Shown one piece after another: positions 1-7,510 of a DNA stretch of 20,459 nt. This stretch comes from JAVRLB01 sp049965455 (GTDB lineage: Archaea > Thermoplasmatota > Thermoplasmata > Thermoplasmatales > ARK-15), in the NCBI GenBank assembly GCA_049965455.1, contig JBMFWH010000024.1, positions 1 through 20,459 on the forward strand, in the 5' to 3' direction. A model generated the notes under the pieces. The model had not been told where the DNA came from, ran no database searches, and was given only the letters and a program-made list of their open reading frames with translations. The translations under genes and the position numbers were made by a program. The stretch's first letter is position 1, and the number at the start of each line of letters is the position of its first letter.

Positions 1-174
1 GTAATAGGTCACGATTCTGAAGTTAAGTTTTCATAAAAGCTAGTATTATGCGTAATTTTTACCGTATTTAAAGGGTAGATAATATATTTTATTTTGTAAT
101 AATAATAAATTAAAAATATATTGTATTAAAGGCACTTTCTGTTATATCGCCACTTCATGATCGTGACCAGTTAC
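1..174. repeat. Imperfect 24-bp inverted repeat pair, about 125 bp apart
   Basis: The left arm is 1-24 and the right arm is the reverse complement of 151-174. The shared core reads GGTCACGAT on the left arm, followed two bases later by TGAAGT in both arms. The spacer is almost entirely A and T. It could be a MITE-like element or an operator or hairpin belonging to an unseen left neighbour. The arms were matched by eye. Confidence 0.45.
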
Positions 175-226
175 CAGAAATAAAAAAATTTAATAAATAC
201 TAAAGCTTATGCGGAATGAGTAAAAT
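1..226. other. Non-coding left edge with inverted repeat
   Basis: I see no convincing gene here; the stretch is very AT-rich and stop-rich. Bases 1-24 and 151-174 form an imperfect inverted repeat (19 of 24 positions match, with a perfect 9-base core at 7-15 and 160-168). The left arm touches the window edge, so its full extent is unknown. A TATA-like stretch at 190-198 is suitably placed to drive the gene starting at 227. The arrangement resembles the terminal repeats of a small non-autonomous element, but no target duplication can be seen. Confidence 0.5.
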
Positions 227-1141
227 ATGAGTGCTTATAATGAATTTGTATTAAGTTTATCTGGTAAAAGAGAGAATATAGATAATAATATAGATAGATA
301 CATCAAAAATAGATACAGTGGCGAAATATTGGATTTAATAAAGTATATTACGAAACATGGGAAAAGACTGCGCGGTTTGCTTTTAACAATAGCAAGCGAA
401 GCATACAAAGGAAATATTACAAGAACTGAAAATCTGGCGGTTAGTGCGGAGCTAGGGCATTCAGCCAGTTTAGTCCACGACGATATTATGGACCGCACAA
501 GAGAAAGAAGAGGCAGAGAATCGTTCTGGATTAAATATGGTCTGGAAAGAGGTATAATACTACCACATATACTTATTTCAGAATCTTTAAATATAGCGAG
601 AAATGAAGGAGAAGAATTTGTACGGATCGGTATTTCAACATGGCAAAGAGCCTCTTATGGCCAATATCTTGATTTTATCGCGGAAGAAGAAAAGAATCAT
701 GACAAACTTGATTACTTAAACGTAATCGATTTAAAAAGTGGATCGTTGTTTGAAGGTGCGGTTGAAACCAGTGCTTATATAGTGAAAGGATCCAAGCAGT
801 TTATAGAAGAGGCTAAGAATTTTGGAAAATTGTTAGGGATATCTTATCAGATAAGTGATGATTTCATAGGCGCGATTTTGAGTGAAGAGGGTGGCGGAAG
901 CAACAAGCTTTTTAAGTATTATATGCTTAAAAAAGGAATAGACATCTCAAATAAAGACAAAACATTTAATTTTGTTTTAGACTGGATTAAAAAAGAATTT
1001 AGTCAGCTCAATAACAATAAGGAGTTCTTTCTTACAGATAACTTAAGATTTTTCCTAGTATATTCAATTGTGGAGATATTCAGGGAAACTAATGAATATG
1101 TATCACAGGTTAAAGAAACACTAGAAAACATTTTAATCTGA
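227..1141 (+). CDS. Polyprenyl (isoprenyl) diphosphate synthase family protein, divergent
   Basis: This 304-residue protein belongs to the trans-isoprenyl diphosphate synthases, which condense isopentenyl diphosphate with allylic diphosphates to build archaeal lipid chains. Visible motifs are HGKRLRG at 44-50 (the GGKRxRP position), the first Asp-rich motif HDDIMD at 84-89 followed by RRG, KSGSLF at 170-175 and GQYLDF at 145-150. The second Asp-rich motif is DDFIG at 211-215, where the family normally has DDxxD, and the downstream lysine-rich GKxxxxD segment is not recognisable. The region after the first motif also lacks the usual AILxGD. The fold is therefore well supported, but the activity is less certain: it could be a divergent enzyme or a partner subunit. 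It ends five bases before a convergent gene. A TATA-like element at 190-198 fits the ATG start. Confidence 0.85.
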   Translation: MSAYNEFVLSLSGKRENIDNNIDRYIKNRYSGEILDLIKYITKHGKRLRGLLLTIASEAYKGNITRTENLAVSAELGHSASLVHDDIMDRTRERRGRESFWIKYGLERGIILPHILISESLNIARNEGEEFVRIGISTWQRASYGQYLDFIAEEEKNHDKLDYLNVIDLKSGSLFEGAVETSAYIVKGSKQFIEEAKNFGKLLGISYQISDDFIGAILSEEGGGSNKLFKYYMLKKGIDISNKDKTFNFVLDWIKKEFSQLNNNKEFFLTDNLRFFLVYSIVEIFRETNEYVSQVKETLENILI

Positions 1142-1146
1142 GTTAT

Positions 1147-1377
1147 TCACTTTTTGTTCTTTAAAGCTTCATCTTCTAGAAGCAATTCTCCGATCAGATC
1201 TTTTATTTTCCATTCTATAGATACCGGGGTAGTTACTGCAACAATAGTTTTTTTCAAAGACTCGTTGTTTTTTAAGAGCTCGAATATGATATTAATCTCT
1301 TTATTTGAAAAGCCATGCAAGATCATCACCTTTCTTTCTCCTGAATCAGTATCTGAATCATCTAGTTTCTTGAACAT
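1147..1377 (-). CDS. Small DUF3783-like protein of unknown function
   Basis: I prefer the internal ATG at 1377 (76 residues) to an upstream in-frame start at 1428. A TATA element on the minus strand (about 1400-1408) lies 25-30 bases ahead of 1377, as expected for a leaderless archaeal transcript, and it would fall inside the longer reading. The core reads VMILHGFSNKEINIIFELL, then a VAVTTPVSIEWKIKDLI segment and an acidic C-terminal helix. This pattern (a beta strand with a GFS turn, a helix, then T-P-x-x-x-W) resembles DUF3783, a family with no established function. The gene converges on the polyprenyl synthase gene with a gap of five bases. A large plus-strand reading frame over the same bases looks like a shadow. 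Confidence 0.65.
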   Translation of the reverse strand: MFKKLDDSDTDSGERKVMILHGFSNKEINIIFELLKNNESLKKTIVAVTTPVSIEWKIKDLIGELLLEDEALKNKK

Positions 1378-1473
1378 AAATATTGGTAAAAAGATCAATT
1401 TATATAATTTTTTGCAATAAAAAATCAAAAGAGAAACACAAAATTAAAAAATGGGATTGAAATAAGGTATATT

Positions 1474-1821
1474 ATGATGCACGTAAATGAAAGGCAAATG
1501 AAACAGATGATGAAGAAGATGGGCATGCAAACTAAAGACATAGAGGCTGAGGAAGTATATATCAAAGGAATCTCAAAAGATTATAAGATCTCTAATCCTA
1601 AAATCACAGTTGTAGAGGTGCAAGGGCAGAAAGTATTGCAGATAATTGGAGATATGAAAGAAATAGATAAAGAAAAACCAGTTTACAATGAAGAAGATCT
1701 GAATATTGTGATCTCTCAAACAAATGTATCCAAAGAAGAGGCTATTGAAGCTTTGAAATCAACTAATGGATCGCCTGCAGAAGCGATAATATATTTAATG
1801 AATAAACATGGATCTAATTGA
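1474..1821 (+). CDS. nac: Nascent polypeptide-associated complex protein (archaeal NAC)
   Basis: This 115-residue protein matches archaeal NAC, a homodimeric ribosome-associated factor that contacts nascent chains. The N-terminal Met/Lys-rich stretch (MKQMMKKMGM) and the beta-rich NAC domain fill about residues 1-65, including EVYIKG and the VVEVQGQKVLQIIG strands. A C-terminal UBA domain (about 72-112) follows, with the LNIVISQTNVSKEEAIEAL pattern. Two adjacent ATG codons (1474 and 1477) could both start it. The 3' end overlaps the CCA-adding enzyme gene by 14 bases, which implies one transcript and probably coupled translation. The upstream gap also holds the promoter of the divergent small gene. 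Confidence 0.93.
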   Translation: MMHVNERQMKQMMKKMGMQTKDIEAEEVYIKGISKDYKISNPKITVVEVQGQKVLQIIGDMKEIDKEKPVYNEEDLNIVISQTNVSKEEAIEALKSTNGSPAEAIIYLMNKHGSN

Positions 1822-3163
1822 AGAAGTTTTGAAAAAGATAGCACCTTCGCCGCAAGAAAGAAATAAAATTGAAAGAATTGTTGCAGAGACCCAGACTAAA
1901 ATAATGTCAGAGATAAAAAAATTGAAATTAGATGCAGATGTGGTGCTGGTCGGGAGCATTGCAAAAGACACTTACATAAACAATACAGACATTGATTTTT
2001 TTGTTAGATTTTCAAAAGAATATGAAGAGCTTTTATTAAAAAAATACATAATAAAGATAGGTTCTTCCATCTTTAAGAATTATGACCTTAAATATGCGCA
2101 GCATCCATATGTTAGTGGGAAGATAGAAGAAATTGATGTGGAGTTAGTTCCTTGTTATAAGATCGATACCCCAGCCCAGAAAATAAGTACTGTGGATCGT
2201 ACTCCATTCCATACTGAATTTATACTTAACAATTTAAAAGATTCGCAAAAAAACGAAGTTCGTCTGCTAAAAGCTTTTTTAAAAAGCATTGATATATATG
2301 GTGCAGAGGCAAAAGTAGAGGGATTCTCGGGATATCTTTCTGAGCTATTAATTTTAAAATACGGGACATTTATCAATTTATTAAAAGAAAGCACTAACTG
2401 GTGCGAATATACAGTATTGGAATATAATGTGGATATAGATGAGAAATATAAAAAAGAACTAATCAAGAAATTTGATAGCCCTTTAATATATATAGATCCT
2501 GTGGATAATAATAGGAATGTAGCCGCAGCATTGTCAAGAACCAATTATTCCATTTTTAAGTTTGCGGCCATGAGTTTTTTGAAAAACCCTAGTTTATCAT
2601 TTTTCTTCAGGAAAGAAAGAAAGATGAGCTTTACTGATATAATAGAGAAAATTAGAGCCCGCGGCTCAAAAATCATTATTTTAAAAATGCCTAGACCAGA
2701 TCTGGTGGATGACATATTGTATCCTCAAATATACAGGCTCAAGAAAATTATAGGAACTAATCTAGGAGATTTTGGCATTATAAATATTTTTTACAGTGTT
2801 ACAAAGCTACACATTTTCATAATTATAGAATCAAGCGTTGAGAAAATTTCAAAAGTTATAAAGCATGAAGGTCCTCCATTATGGAGCAAGAATATAGCGG
2901 ATTTTATAGAAAAATGGAAAGATAATGAAAATGTACTGAAAGGGCCGTTCATAGAGAACGATCGGTTATATGTTGATCTCAGGAATGATCAATATCTGTT
3001 AGCTAAAAAATTAAAATATGAACTAGGGCAGTCAAACATAGGCAAAAATTTGGATTTTCTAAAGCACAAAGCTGAGATATACAATTTTAAAGAGGGAATT
3101 AGAATGATCCCGATTTCTGACTTGTATAACATGTTTGACTATAAGTTTCCTTGGGAATATTGA
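1808..3163 (+). CDS. cca: CCA-adding enzyme (class I tRNA nucleotidyltransferase)
   Basis: This 451-residue protein is a typical archaeal class I CCA-adding enzyme, which builds or repairs the 3' CCA of tRNAs without a nucleic acid template. The nucleotidyltransferase signature is GS at 49-50, followed by the catalytic aspartates in TDIDFF (D61 and D63). The third carboxylate is probably D110 in EEIDVELVP. The middle and C-terminal parts have the family's length and end with KFPWEY. Its start lies inside the last codons of nac, so the two are very likely co-transcribed. It has no visible ribosome binding site of its own, which suggests re-initiation. Confidence 0.95.
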   Translation: MDLIEEVLKKIAPSPQERNKIERIVAETQTKIMSEIKKLKLDADVVLVGSIAKDTYINNTDIDFFVRFSKEYEELLLKKYIIKIGSSIFKNYDLKYAQHPYVSGKIEEIDVELVPCYKIDTPAQKISTVDRTPFHTEFILNNLKDSQKNEVRLLKAFLKSIDIYGAEAKVEGFSGYLSELLILKYGTFINLLKESTNWCEYTVLEYNVDIDEKYKKELIKKFDSPLIYIDPVDNNRNVAAALSRTNYSIFKFAAMSFLKNPSLSFFFRKERKMSFTDIIEKIRARGSKIIILKMPRPDLVDDILYPQIYRLKKIIGTNLGDFGIINIFYSVTKLHIFIIIESSVEKISKVIKHEGPPLWSKNIADFIEKWKDNENVLKGPFIENDRLYVDLRNDQYLLAKKLKYELGQSNIGKNLDFLKHKAEIYNFKEGIRMIPISDLYNMFDYKFPWEY

Positions 3164-3183
3164 ACGTATTAATATGTAATTCT

Positions 3184-3216
3184 CTGCCAACTTAATAGGC
3201 AGTTAATTAGCCTTTT
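3184..3216 (+). terminator. Possible hairpin terminator after cca
   Basis: CTGCC (3184-3188) can pair with GGCAG (3198-3202). The overlapping AGGC/GCCT pair (3197-3200 and 3210-3213) is followed by a short T run. This would fit the end of the nac-cca transcript. The stems are short and the call is tentative. Confidence 0.3.
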
Positions 3217-3265
3217 AGATAATCAGATTAACACATATTTATTTAAAAACCCCAAAAAAAGAAAA

Positions 3266-3320
3266 ACTATATATCTTACTATAATTTCTCCTTTTAACAC
3301 ACCCTACCAACTAGGGAGGG
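3266..3320 (+). promoter_or_regulatory. Promoter and strong ribosome binding site of the surface-protein gene
   Basis: ACTATATATC at 3266-3275, preceded by an A-rich BRE-like stretch, is a good TATA box and predicts a start near 3296. GGGAGGG at about 3314-3320 is a strong Shine-Dalgarno sequence eight bases ahead of a TTG start codon. It is stronger than most ribosome binding sites in the window. A second AT-rich candidate lies at 3236-3247. Confidence 0.6.
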
Positions 3321-3327
3321 ATTAAAT

Positions 3328-6300
3328 TTGAAGAATCAGAAAAATAAAATATTAGTGATAATAGTAATGTCAGTGTTACTAGCGAGTTCGTTATTAGTGG
3401 CAGCAAATGCGACTGCACAGCAACCAACAGAAGGATATATAAGTATAAGTATGTTGTATAAGGATACGCAAACAGGCGGAGAAAATCTTTTAAGCAATGT
3501 AGTGGTAAATTTGTTAGATTATAATGGTAATGTGATAGCTTCTCAGGTTTCTAATCCGACTGTAATATTCCATGTTCCTTTGGGTAACTATATTATAGAT
3601 GCACCTTCAGTAAGTTTAGGTAGCTATGTATATGAGGAGGTAAAACAACAAATAACTTTGTCGTCTAGCAGTATCAATACTAATCTGACAATGTATAGAA
3701 CTGCTTTAAATAATAGTTTGAGCTTAACTATATACTCAAACAATGCACCACTTACAGGTGCAACAGTAACTTATTATACCACGTACGGCTTAGAATTTTA
3801 TTCTGGCATTACGAATTCCTCTACAGGCGAGATCACAACTAATGTACCGTATGGGACCGTAAATTTAAAGATATCTTATGTGGAAGGAGGCAGTAATAAC
3901 TATTACTACACTTCTGTGTCAGTAAATTCTACTTCTGAATCACAAACTGTTAATGTTGGAAATTACAATCATATATTCGGTACAGTTTATGATTCTAGTA
4001 CCGGTTTACCAGTAAGCAGCACCATAAGAGCAACATTAATACAGAGCAATGGTCAACTCTGGCAAACTCTAATTTTCAATCAATACAATTCCAATGGCGG
4101 ATCTTTTAATTTCTATCTGCCATCTTCACCCACATATACTGTTGTATTAACTGCTGACGGTTATAATATAAATACATTTTCATCTCAATCAGGATACCAT
4201 TCAATTACATTGAACAAGGTTATGAACAATATAATGGAAAGTTATACATTAAGTTCTGATTTTAATAACTTGACATATACATATTCAATTCAATTAAACA
4301 ATGAATCTGTAATCAGCGGTTTTAATTATAATAATATCGGAGTGCTTTACTACCAGCTTAAATATGGAAATTATAACAATCAAGAACTCTCCCAATATTT
4401 CTATAATAGCATAGAAAAATACACAAACAAAATGATCCTCGTAGACAACAACTTTTATCAACTTCAGGGAGTGAGTGTTCAACCATTTACAATAAATTTT
4501 GCTGGATTTACGGTAACAGTGACAGCAACATACACACAGCCATCAATTAATGTCAGCTCTGCAATATCTGAGTTTGGATATATTCCGTTAAATCTAAACA
4601 TTACAAGTGGCAGCAATGTCGGAGCTAGGTTGAACTACAGTTATTCAATAAATATACCTTCTCAATACGAAAGAGTAAATTCAATAAGCGGTGCGAATAT
4701 TTCTGGCTATATAAACAATATTAACATTTACAATGTTTCAGCTACTTCCAACATATTAATAAAACTTGAGAAAAGACAGGCCCCCGCTATAGTATTAAAC
4801 TCTTACGCATTCGCATTATACTGGAAAGGAATCCAGAATAATAATTATATATTGAACCAGAGCAGCACTAACTACACAATAATAGTACCGGCCAACAAAC
4901 CGGTTTCATACAATGCAACCAATGTAATCAGTGATATCATATCAGGCGCAAACTCGAAAAACACGAACTATTACTGGCAGTTTGATAATGGAGCCATAGC
5001 AAGTGGAACTGGTTTGGCGAATGAAACACAGTCACTTACTCCCGGGATACACACTCTTAAATTGAGCATTACTGATATTGCGTCCAATTCCAATACAACA
5101 AATATAACAATATATGCGGACGGGGCTTATCCTAATGCATATTCTAATATAAAGATTAACAATAAAGTGATAATTAGCTGGACTGTTTCCAATGCAACTA
5201 ATAAGGTTGCTTATTTACTTAACGGACTGCCTGAAACTGCTACAGTTTCAGAGCAAAATGGAGTAAATCAAGCAATACTGCAGCAGATAGAGATCAATGA
5301 AACACAACTGTTTGAACTTAGTGCACCTTACACAAACGATACTATTAACGGGCAGATATTATCTCATAAGCCGGTAACAGTAGTTTGGGACGTAAACAAT
5401 ACGAAAATGTCCGGGAACTTTAATAATGCATCAATAAACTATCCGACCAGAAATAAAATAGACTGGATCAATGTCACATACACAGATGTAGTAAATAACA
5501 GTATAACTATAAGCATACCTGTTAAAGTTATGGACATTATGAAGCCTAATCCAGTAATATTAATGTATAACCAAACAGGCGTGAAAGTTAGTAGCATCCC
5601 ACAACATTCAATAATAAAGCTTGATGGCTTGAACTCTACAGATCCTCAGAACGGAGTAATTGCGAGTTATCTTTGGTCTATACACAGCTCAAACGGGACT
5701 GCTCTTGCTAACGGCACAGCGTACAGTATTACCAGTGGCACTATGACAAGCCCGGTAGTATATTTGAATTTCTCTAAATATGGCTTGTATTACGTCCTAT
5801 TAAATGTTTCAGATAGATCCGGAAATTACAATGTTTACAATGCAAGTCTACAGGTTACACCAATTGGTCCTGACTTAGTTTTAAACAACTTTAATTGGAC
5901 TGGCACATTTACGGAAGGGGCACAGAGGTATATTTACGTAAATGTCAGTAATACTGGCAATGCTCCTGCTTCGCAGTATAATATAATACTCTATGTTAAT
6001 GGAAAAGTGTATTCTAATACTTCTTATACAAATCTTTTAAACGGCAAATCAGTTTTACTGAAAATACCATGGACACCTTCATCCCCAGGCAATTTCACAT
6101 TAAAGGTTAGGGCATATACTCCTACAGAGCCTGCCATATACCTCGGAGACAATGTCATGTCCAAGACTGTGTCTGTAAACCAGGCTGGTTGGGTATTACC
6201 TGCAATAATAATCGGTATAATTGTAATAATTGTGGTAGTGGCTTTTGTAGCATTTAGATTGAACAAGAGCAGATCAGATCAGACAAAGTTCAAGAAAAAA

Positions 6301-6369
6301 GGTGCCGTTGAAAAGGCTAAACCGAAAGAAGAAAAGAAGACTGGATCTTTTTTCAAAAAGAAAGATTAA
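3328..6369 (+). CDS. Large secreted, C-terminally membrane-anchored surface glycoprotein
   Basis: This 1013-residue protein starts at TTG, fixed by the GGGAGGG ribosome binding site just upstream. A Sec signal peptide covers about residues 1-31 (positive KNQKNK, a hydrophobic core, then ANATA). The N-terminal third resembles carboxypeptidase-regulatory-type beta modules. PKD-like domains lie near 528-598 and 740-840, the second with LDGLNSTDP and YLWSI. A CARDB-type adhesion domain spans about 848-945, beginning PDLVLNNFNW. A transmembrane helix at about 955-978 and a Lys-rich cytoplasmic tail close the protein. About thirty N-x-S/T sequons are spread over the outer part and suggest heavy N-glycosylation. 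It is probably a major envelope protein, adhesin or S-layer-like component. The exact role is unknown, and its Asn/Ser/Thr/Tyr-rich composition differs from its neighbours. Confidence 0.8.
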   Translation: MKNQKNKILVIIVMSVLLASSLLVAANATAQQPTEGYISISMLYKDTQTGGENLLSNVVVNLLDYNGNVIASQVSNPTVIFHVPLGNYIIDAPSVSLGSYVYEEVKQQITLSSSSINTNLTMYRTALNNSLSLTIYSNNAPLTGATVTYYTTYGLEFYSGITNSSTGEITTNVPYGTVNLKISYVEGGSNNYYYTSVSVNSTSESQTVNVGNYNHIFGTVYDSSTGLPVSSTIRATLIQSNGQLWQTLIFNQYNSNGGSFNFYLPSSPTYTVVLTADGYNINTFSSQSGYHSITLNKVMNNIMESYTLSSDFNNLTYTYSIQLNNESVISGFNYNNIGVLYYQLKYGNYNNQELSQYFYNSIEKYTNKMILVDNNFYQLQGVSVQPFTINFAGFTVTVTATYTQPSINVSSAISEFGYIPLNLNITSGSNVGARLNYSYSINIPSQYERVNSISGANISGYINNINIYNVSATSNILIKLEKRQAPAIVLNSYAFALYWKGIQNNNYILNQSSTNYTIIVPANKPVSYNATNVISDIISGANSKNTNYYWQFDNGAIASGTGLANETQSLTPGIHTLKLSITDIASNSNTTNITIYADGAYPNAYSNIKINNKVIISWTVSNATNKVAYLLNGLPETATVSEQNGVNQAILQQIEINETQLFELSAPYTNDTINGQILSHKPVTVVWDVNNTKMSGNFNNASINYPTRNKIDWINVTYTDVVNNSITISIPVKVMDIMKPNPVILMYNQTGVKVSSIPQHSIIKLDGLNSTDPQNGVIASYLWSIHSSNGTALANGTAYSITSGTMTSPVVYLNFSKYGLYYVLLNVSDRSGNYNVYNASLQVTPIGPDLVLNNFNWTGTFTEGAQRYIYVNVSNTGNAPASQYNIILYVNGKVYSNTSYTNLLNGKSVLLKIPWTPSSPGNFTLKVRAYTPTEPAIYLGDNVMSKTVSVNQAGWVLPAIIIGIIVIIVVVAFVAFRLNKSRSDQTKFKKKGAVEKAKPKEEKKTGSFFKKKD

Positions 6370-6375
6370 ATATCT

Positions 6376-6420
6376 TTCATTTTTTTTAATTTTTTTAAAA
6401 ACTATTTATATATTAAAAAA
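6376..6420. terminator. Bidirectional T/A-run terminator
   Basis: Between the convergent surface-protein and radical SAM genes, the plus strand carries two T runs (about 6380-6397). The minus strand carries a T run just after the radical SAM stop (complement of about 6414-6420). Archaeal RNA polymerase terminates at such U tracts without needing a hairpin. Confidence 0.6.
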
Positions 6421-6423
6421 ATA

Positions 6424-7257
6424 TCATAGAGAACAGCAGTAATTGTGATTTACAATATTATATCCAAGTGATAATGCATATTTTTCTGTGTTTTTGGATG
6501 GAATAACTATCCCATTAAATCCATAATCTATTGCAGCAGTTTCTATCTCAGTCATATATCTTGGTCTCATACAGCCTAGTACGTGCTCTTTATTTATGTT
6601 ATTTTTTGAATATCTAAACACGTCTTTTATAACCTCAATTTTTGGAGGGGCGATATGCTCCATAGGAGTATGCTTTGTTGGTATCAGGACAATAAATATT
6701 ATCTTCTTAAAATTATCCAGCGTTTTCAGGAGATCTATTGCTCTATATTCTCCATTTATTTTGCCCCAATCTATGCCGATAACAATATGGGGTGTATAAT
6801 TTATAGTGGCTAAGTCAAGCAATTTTAAACTTTTAGCATAGTCATCCACTGTTTTATCCATTCCAAATACATCTTTTATAGTTCTGTCAGAACCAACAAC
6901 ATCAAAAGAAACATTATCAACTTCCATCTCTTTCAGCGTTATTATATCTTCCGGGTCAAGCAATCCAGTATGCACATTGACCATTAAATTAAAATCATGT
7001 TTAATTTTCTTTACAACATCTTTAAATTTATAAATTGGCAACTTTCCTGTAATGTCAGATCCTCCGCTAAGCAAAAAACCAGTGCCCCCGGAGTCTGCTA
7101 ATTTTTTTGCGGAGCTGTAAAGAGAATTCTCTGTGGTAGTAGCTACCATAGTCTCCAAATAATGATGATTGCAATGCTTGCAGTTAAGAGCGCAGGCATT
7201 GCCAGTAAGTGAAAACGAAGGAAAGGCTTTTCCAGGGTAATAAAAATCCAATATCAC
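6424..7257 (-). CDS. Radical SAM protein related to biotin synthase (COG1856-like)
   Basis: This 277-residue protein starts at GTG. The radical SAM iron-sulfur motif CALNCKHC gives cysteines 22, 26 and 29 and follows the FYYPGKAFPSFSLTG opening typical of the archaeal biotin-synthase-like group (COG1856). LLSGGSD at about 62-68 is the SAM-binding glycine-rich element. Extra cysteines occur in GCMRPR near the C-terminus and as a CC pair four residues from the end. These could bind an auxiliary cluster. True BioB partners are absent from the window, so biotin synthesis is not supported. A lipoate-synthase-type (LipS) sulfur insertion role is one possibility, but I cannot confirm it. A TATA element about 25 bases upstream on the minus strand suggests a leaderless transcript. 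Confidence 0.8.
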   Translation of the reverse strand: MILDFYYPGKAFPSFSLTGNACALNCKHCNHHYLETMVATTTENSLYSSAKKLADSGGTGFLLSGGSDITGKLPIYKFKDVVKKIKHDFNLMVNVHTGLLDPEDIITLKEMEVDNVSFDVVGSDRTIKDVFGMDKTVDDYAKSLKLLDLATINYTPHIVIGIDWGKINGEYRAIDLLKTLDNFKKIIFIVLIPTKHTPMEHIAPPKIEVIKDVFRYSKNNINKEHVLGCMRPRYMTEIETAAIDYGFNGIVIPSKNTEKYALSLGYNIVNHNYCCSL

Positions 7258-7280
7258 AAAGGTTCAGCAAATTATGTCAC

Positions 7281-7289
7281 TATATAAAA
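7281..7289 (-). promoter_or_regulatory. TATA box for the radical SAM gene
   Basis: On the minus strand the complement of TATATAAAA lies 24-32 bases ahead of the GTG at 7257, so transcription should begin at or next to the start codon (leaderless). The element is nearly palindromic and could also act rightward. Confidence 0.55.
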
Positions 7290-7294
7290 TTTTG

Positions 7295-7448
7295 GGGGGC
7301 TGGTCAAACCATTTGTATCTGCGTCAAAACTGGCACGAACCCACCATAAAATGGAGAAAGTGCGATCAGAAGAGGCGATGAAGCAGTCAAAGATCTGTAG
7401 CAGATGATTGCAAGCCAGGTCTTATCAACGAAGATCTGACCAAGTCCG
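7295..7448 (+). ncRNA. Candidate structured non-coding RNA of unknown family
   Basis: This G-rich stretch stands out from its AT-rich surroundings, has no credible reading frame, and contains mutually compatible complementary segments. The outer stem is 7301-7305 with 7438-7442, plus 7296-7298 with 7445-7447. The second stem is 7330-7334 with 7414-7418. A small hairpin is 7344-7347 with 7351-7354. A 7-base stem is 7362-7368 with 7405-7411, enclosing 7394-7397 with 7401-7404. A 3' hairpin is 7419-7423 with 7431-7435. Two stems use G-U pairs, which favours the plus strand. No tRNA or SRP signature is visible. GGAGAAAGU (7353-7361), CAGATGATTG (7401-7410) and GTCTTATC (7419-7426) faintly echo RNase P conserved regions, but J2/4 and the specificity domain are missing. 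No strong rightward promoter was found at a matching distance. Confidence 0.45.
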
Positions 7449-7451
7449 AAA

Positions 7452-7463
7452 TACTTATATAAG
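7452..7463 (+). promoter_or_regulatory. TATA box of the FKBP gene
   Basis: TACTTATATAAG at 7452-7463, preceded by a CGAAA BRE-like stretch, predicts transcription from about 7483 and a leader of roughly 28 bases before the ATG at 7511. It sits immediately after the candidate structured RNA. Confidence 0.65.
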
Positions 7464-7510
7464 AACAGAGAATATGGGAGTGAGTAAAAAAGTACTATGG
7501 TGACATTAAA

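Noticed and set aside
1154..1420. Plus-strand frame of 88 codons over the DUF3783-like gene
   Set aside because: The minus-strand frame shows a recognisable family pattern and a well-placed TATA box; the plus frame is Ser/Phe-rich shadow sequence.
7351..7407. Short plus-strand frame beginning ATGGAGAAAGTG
   Set aside because: Only 18 codons, no ribosome binding site, and it lies inside the predicted RNA stems.
7375..7439. C/D box guide RNA (GCGATGA near 7375, AGATGAT near 7402, CTGA at 7436)
   Set aside because: The C box is imperfect, no good D' box exists, and the second spacer of about 27 bases is far longer than the usual 12; the branched fold explains the segment better.
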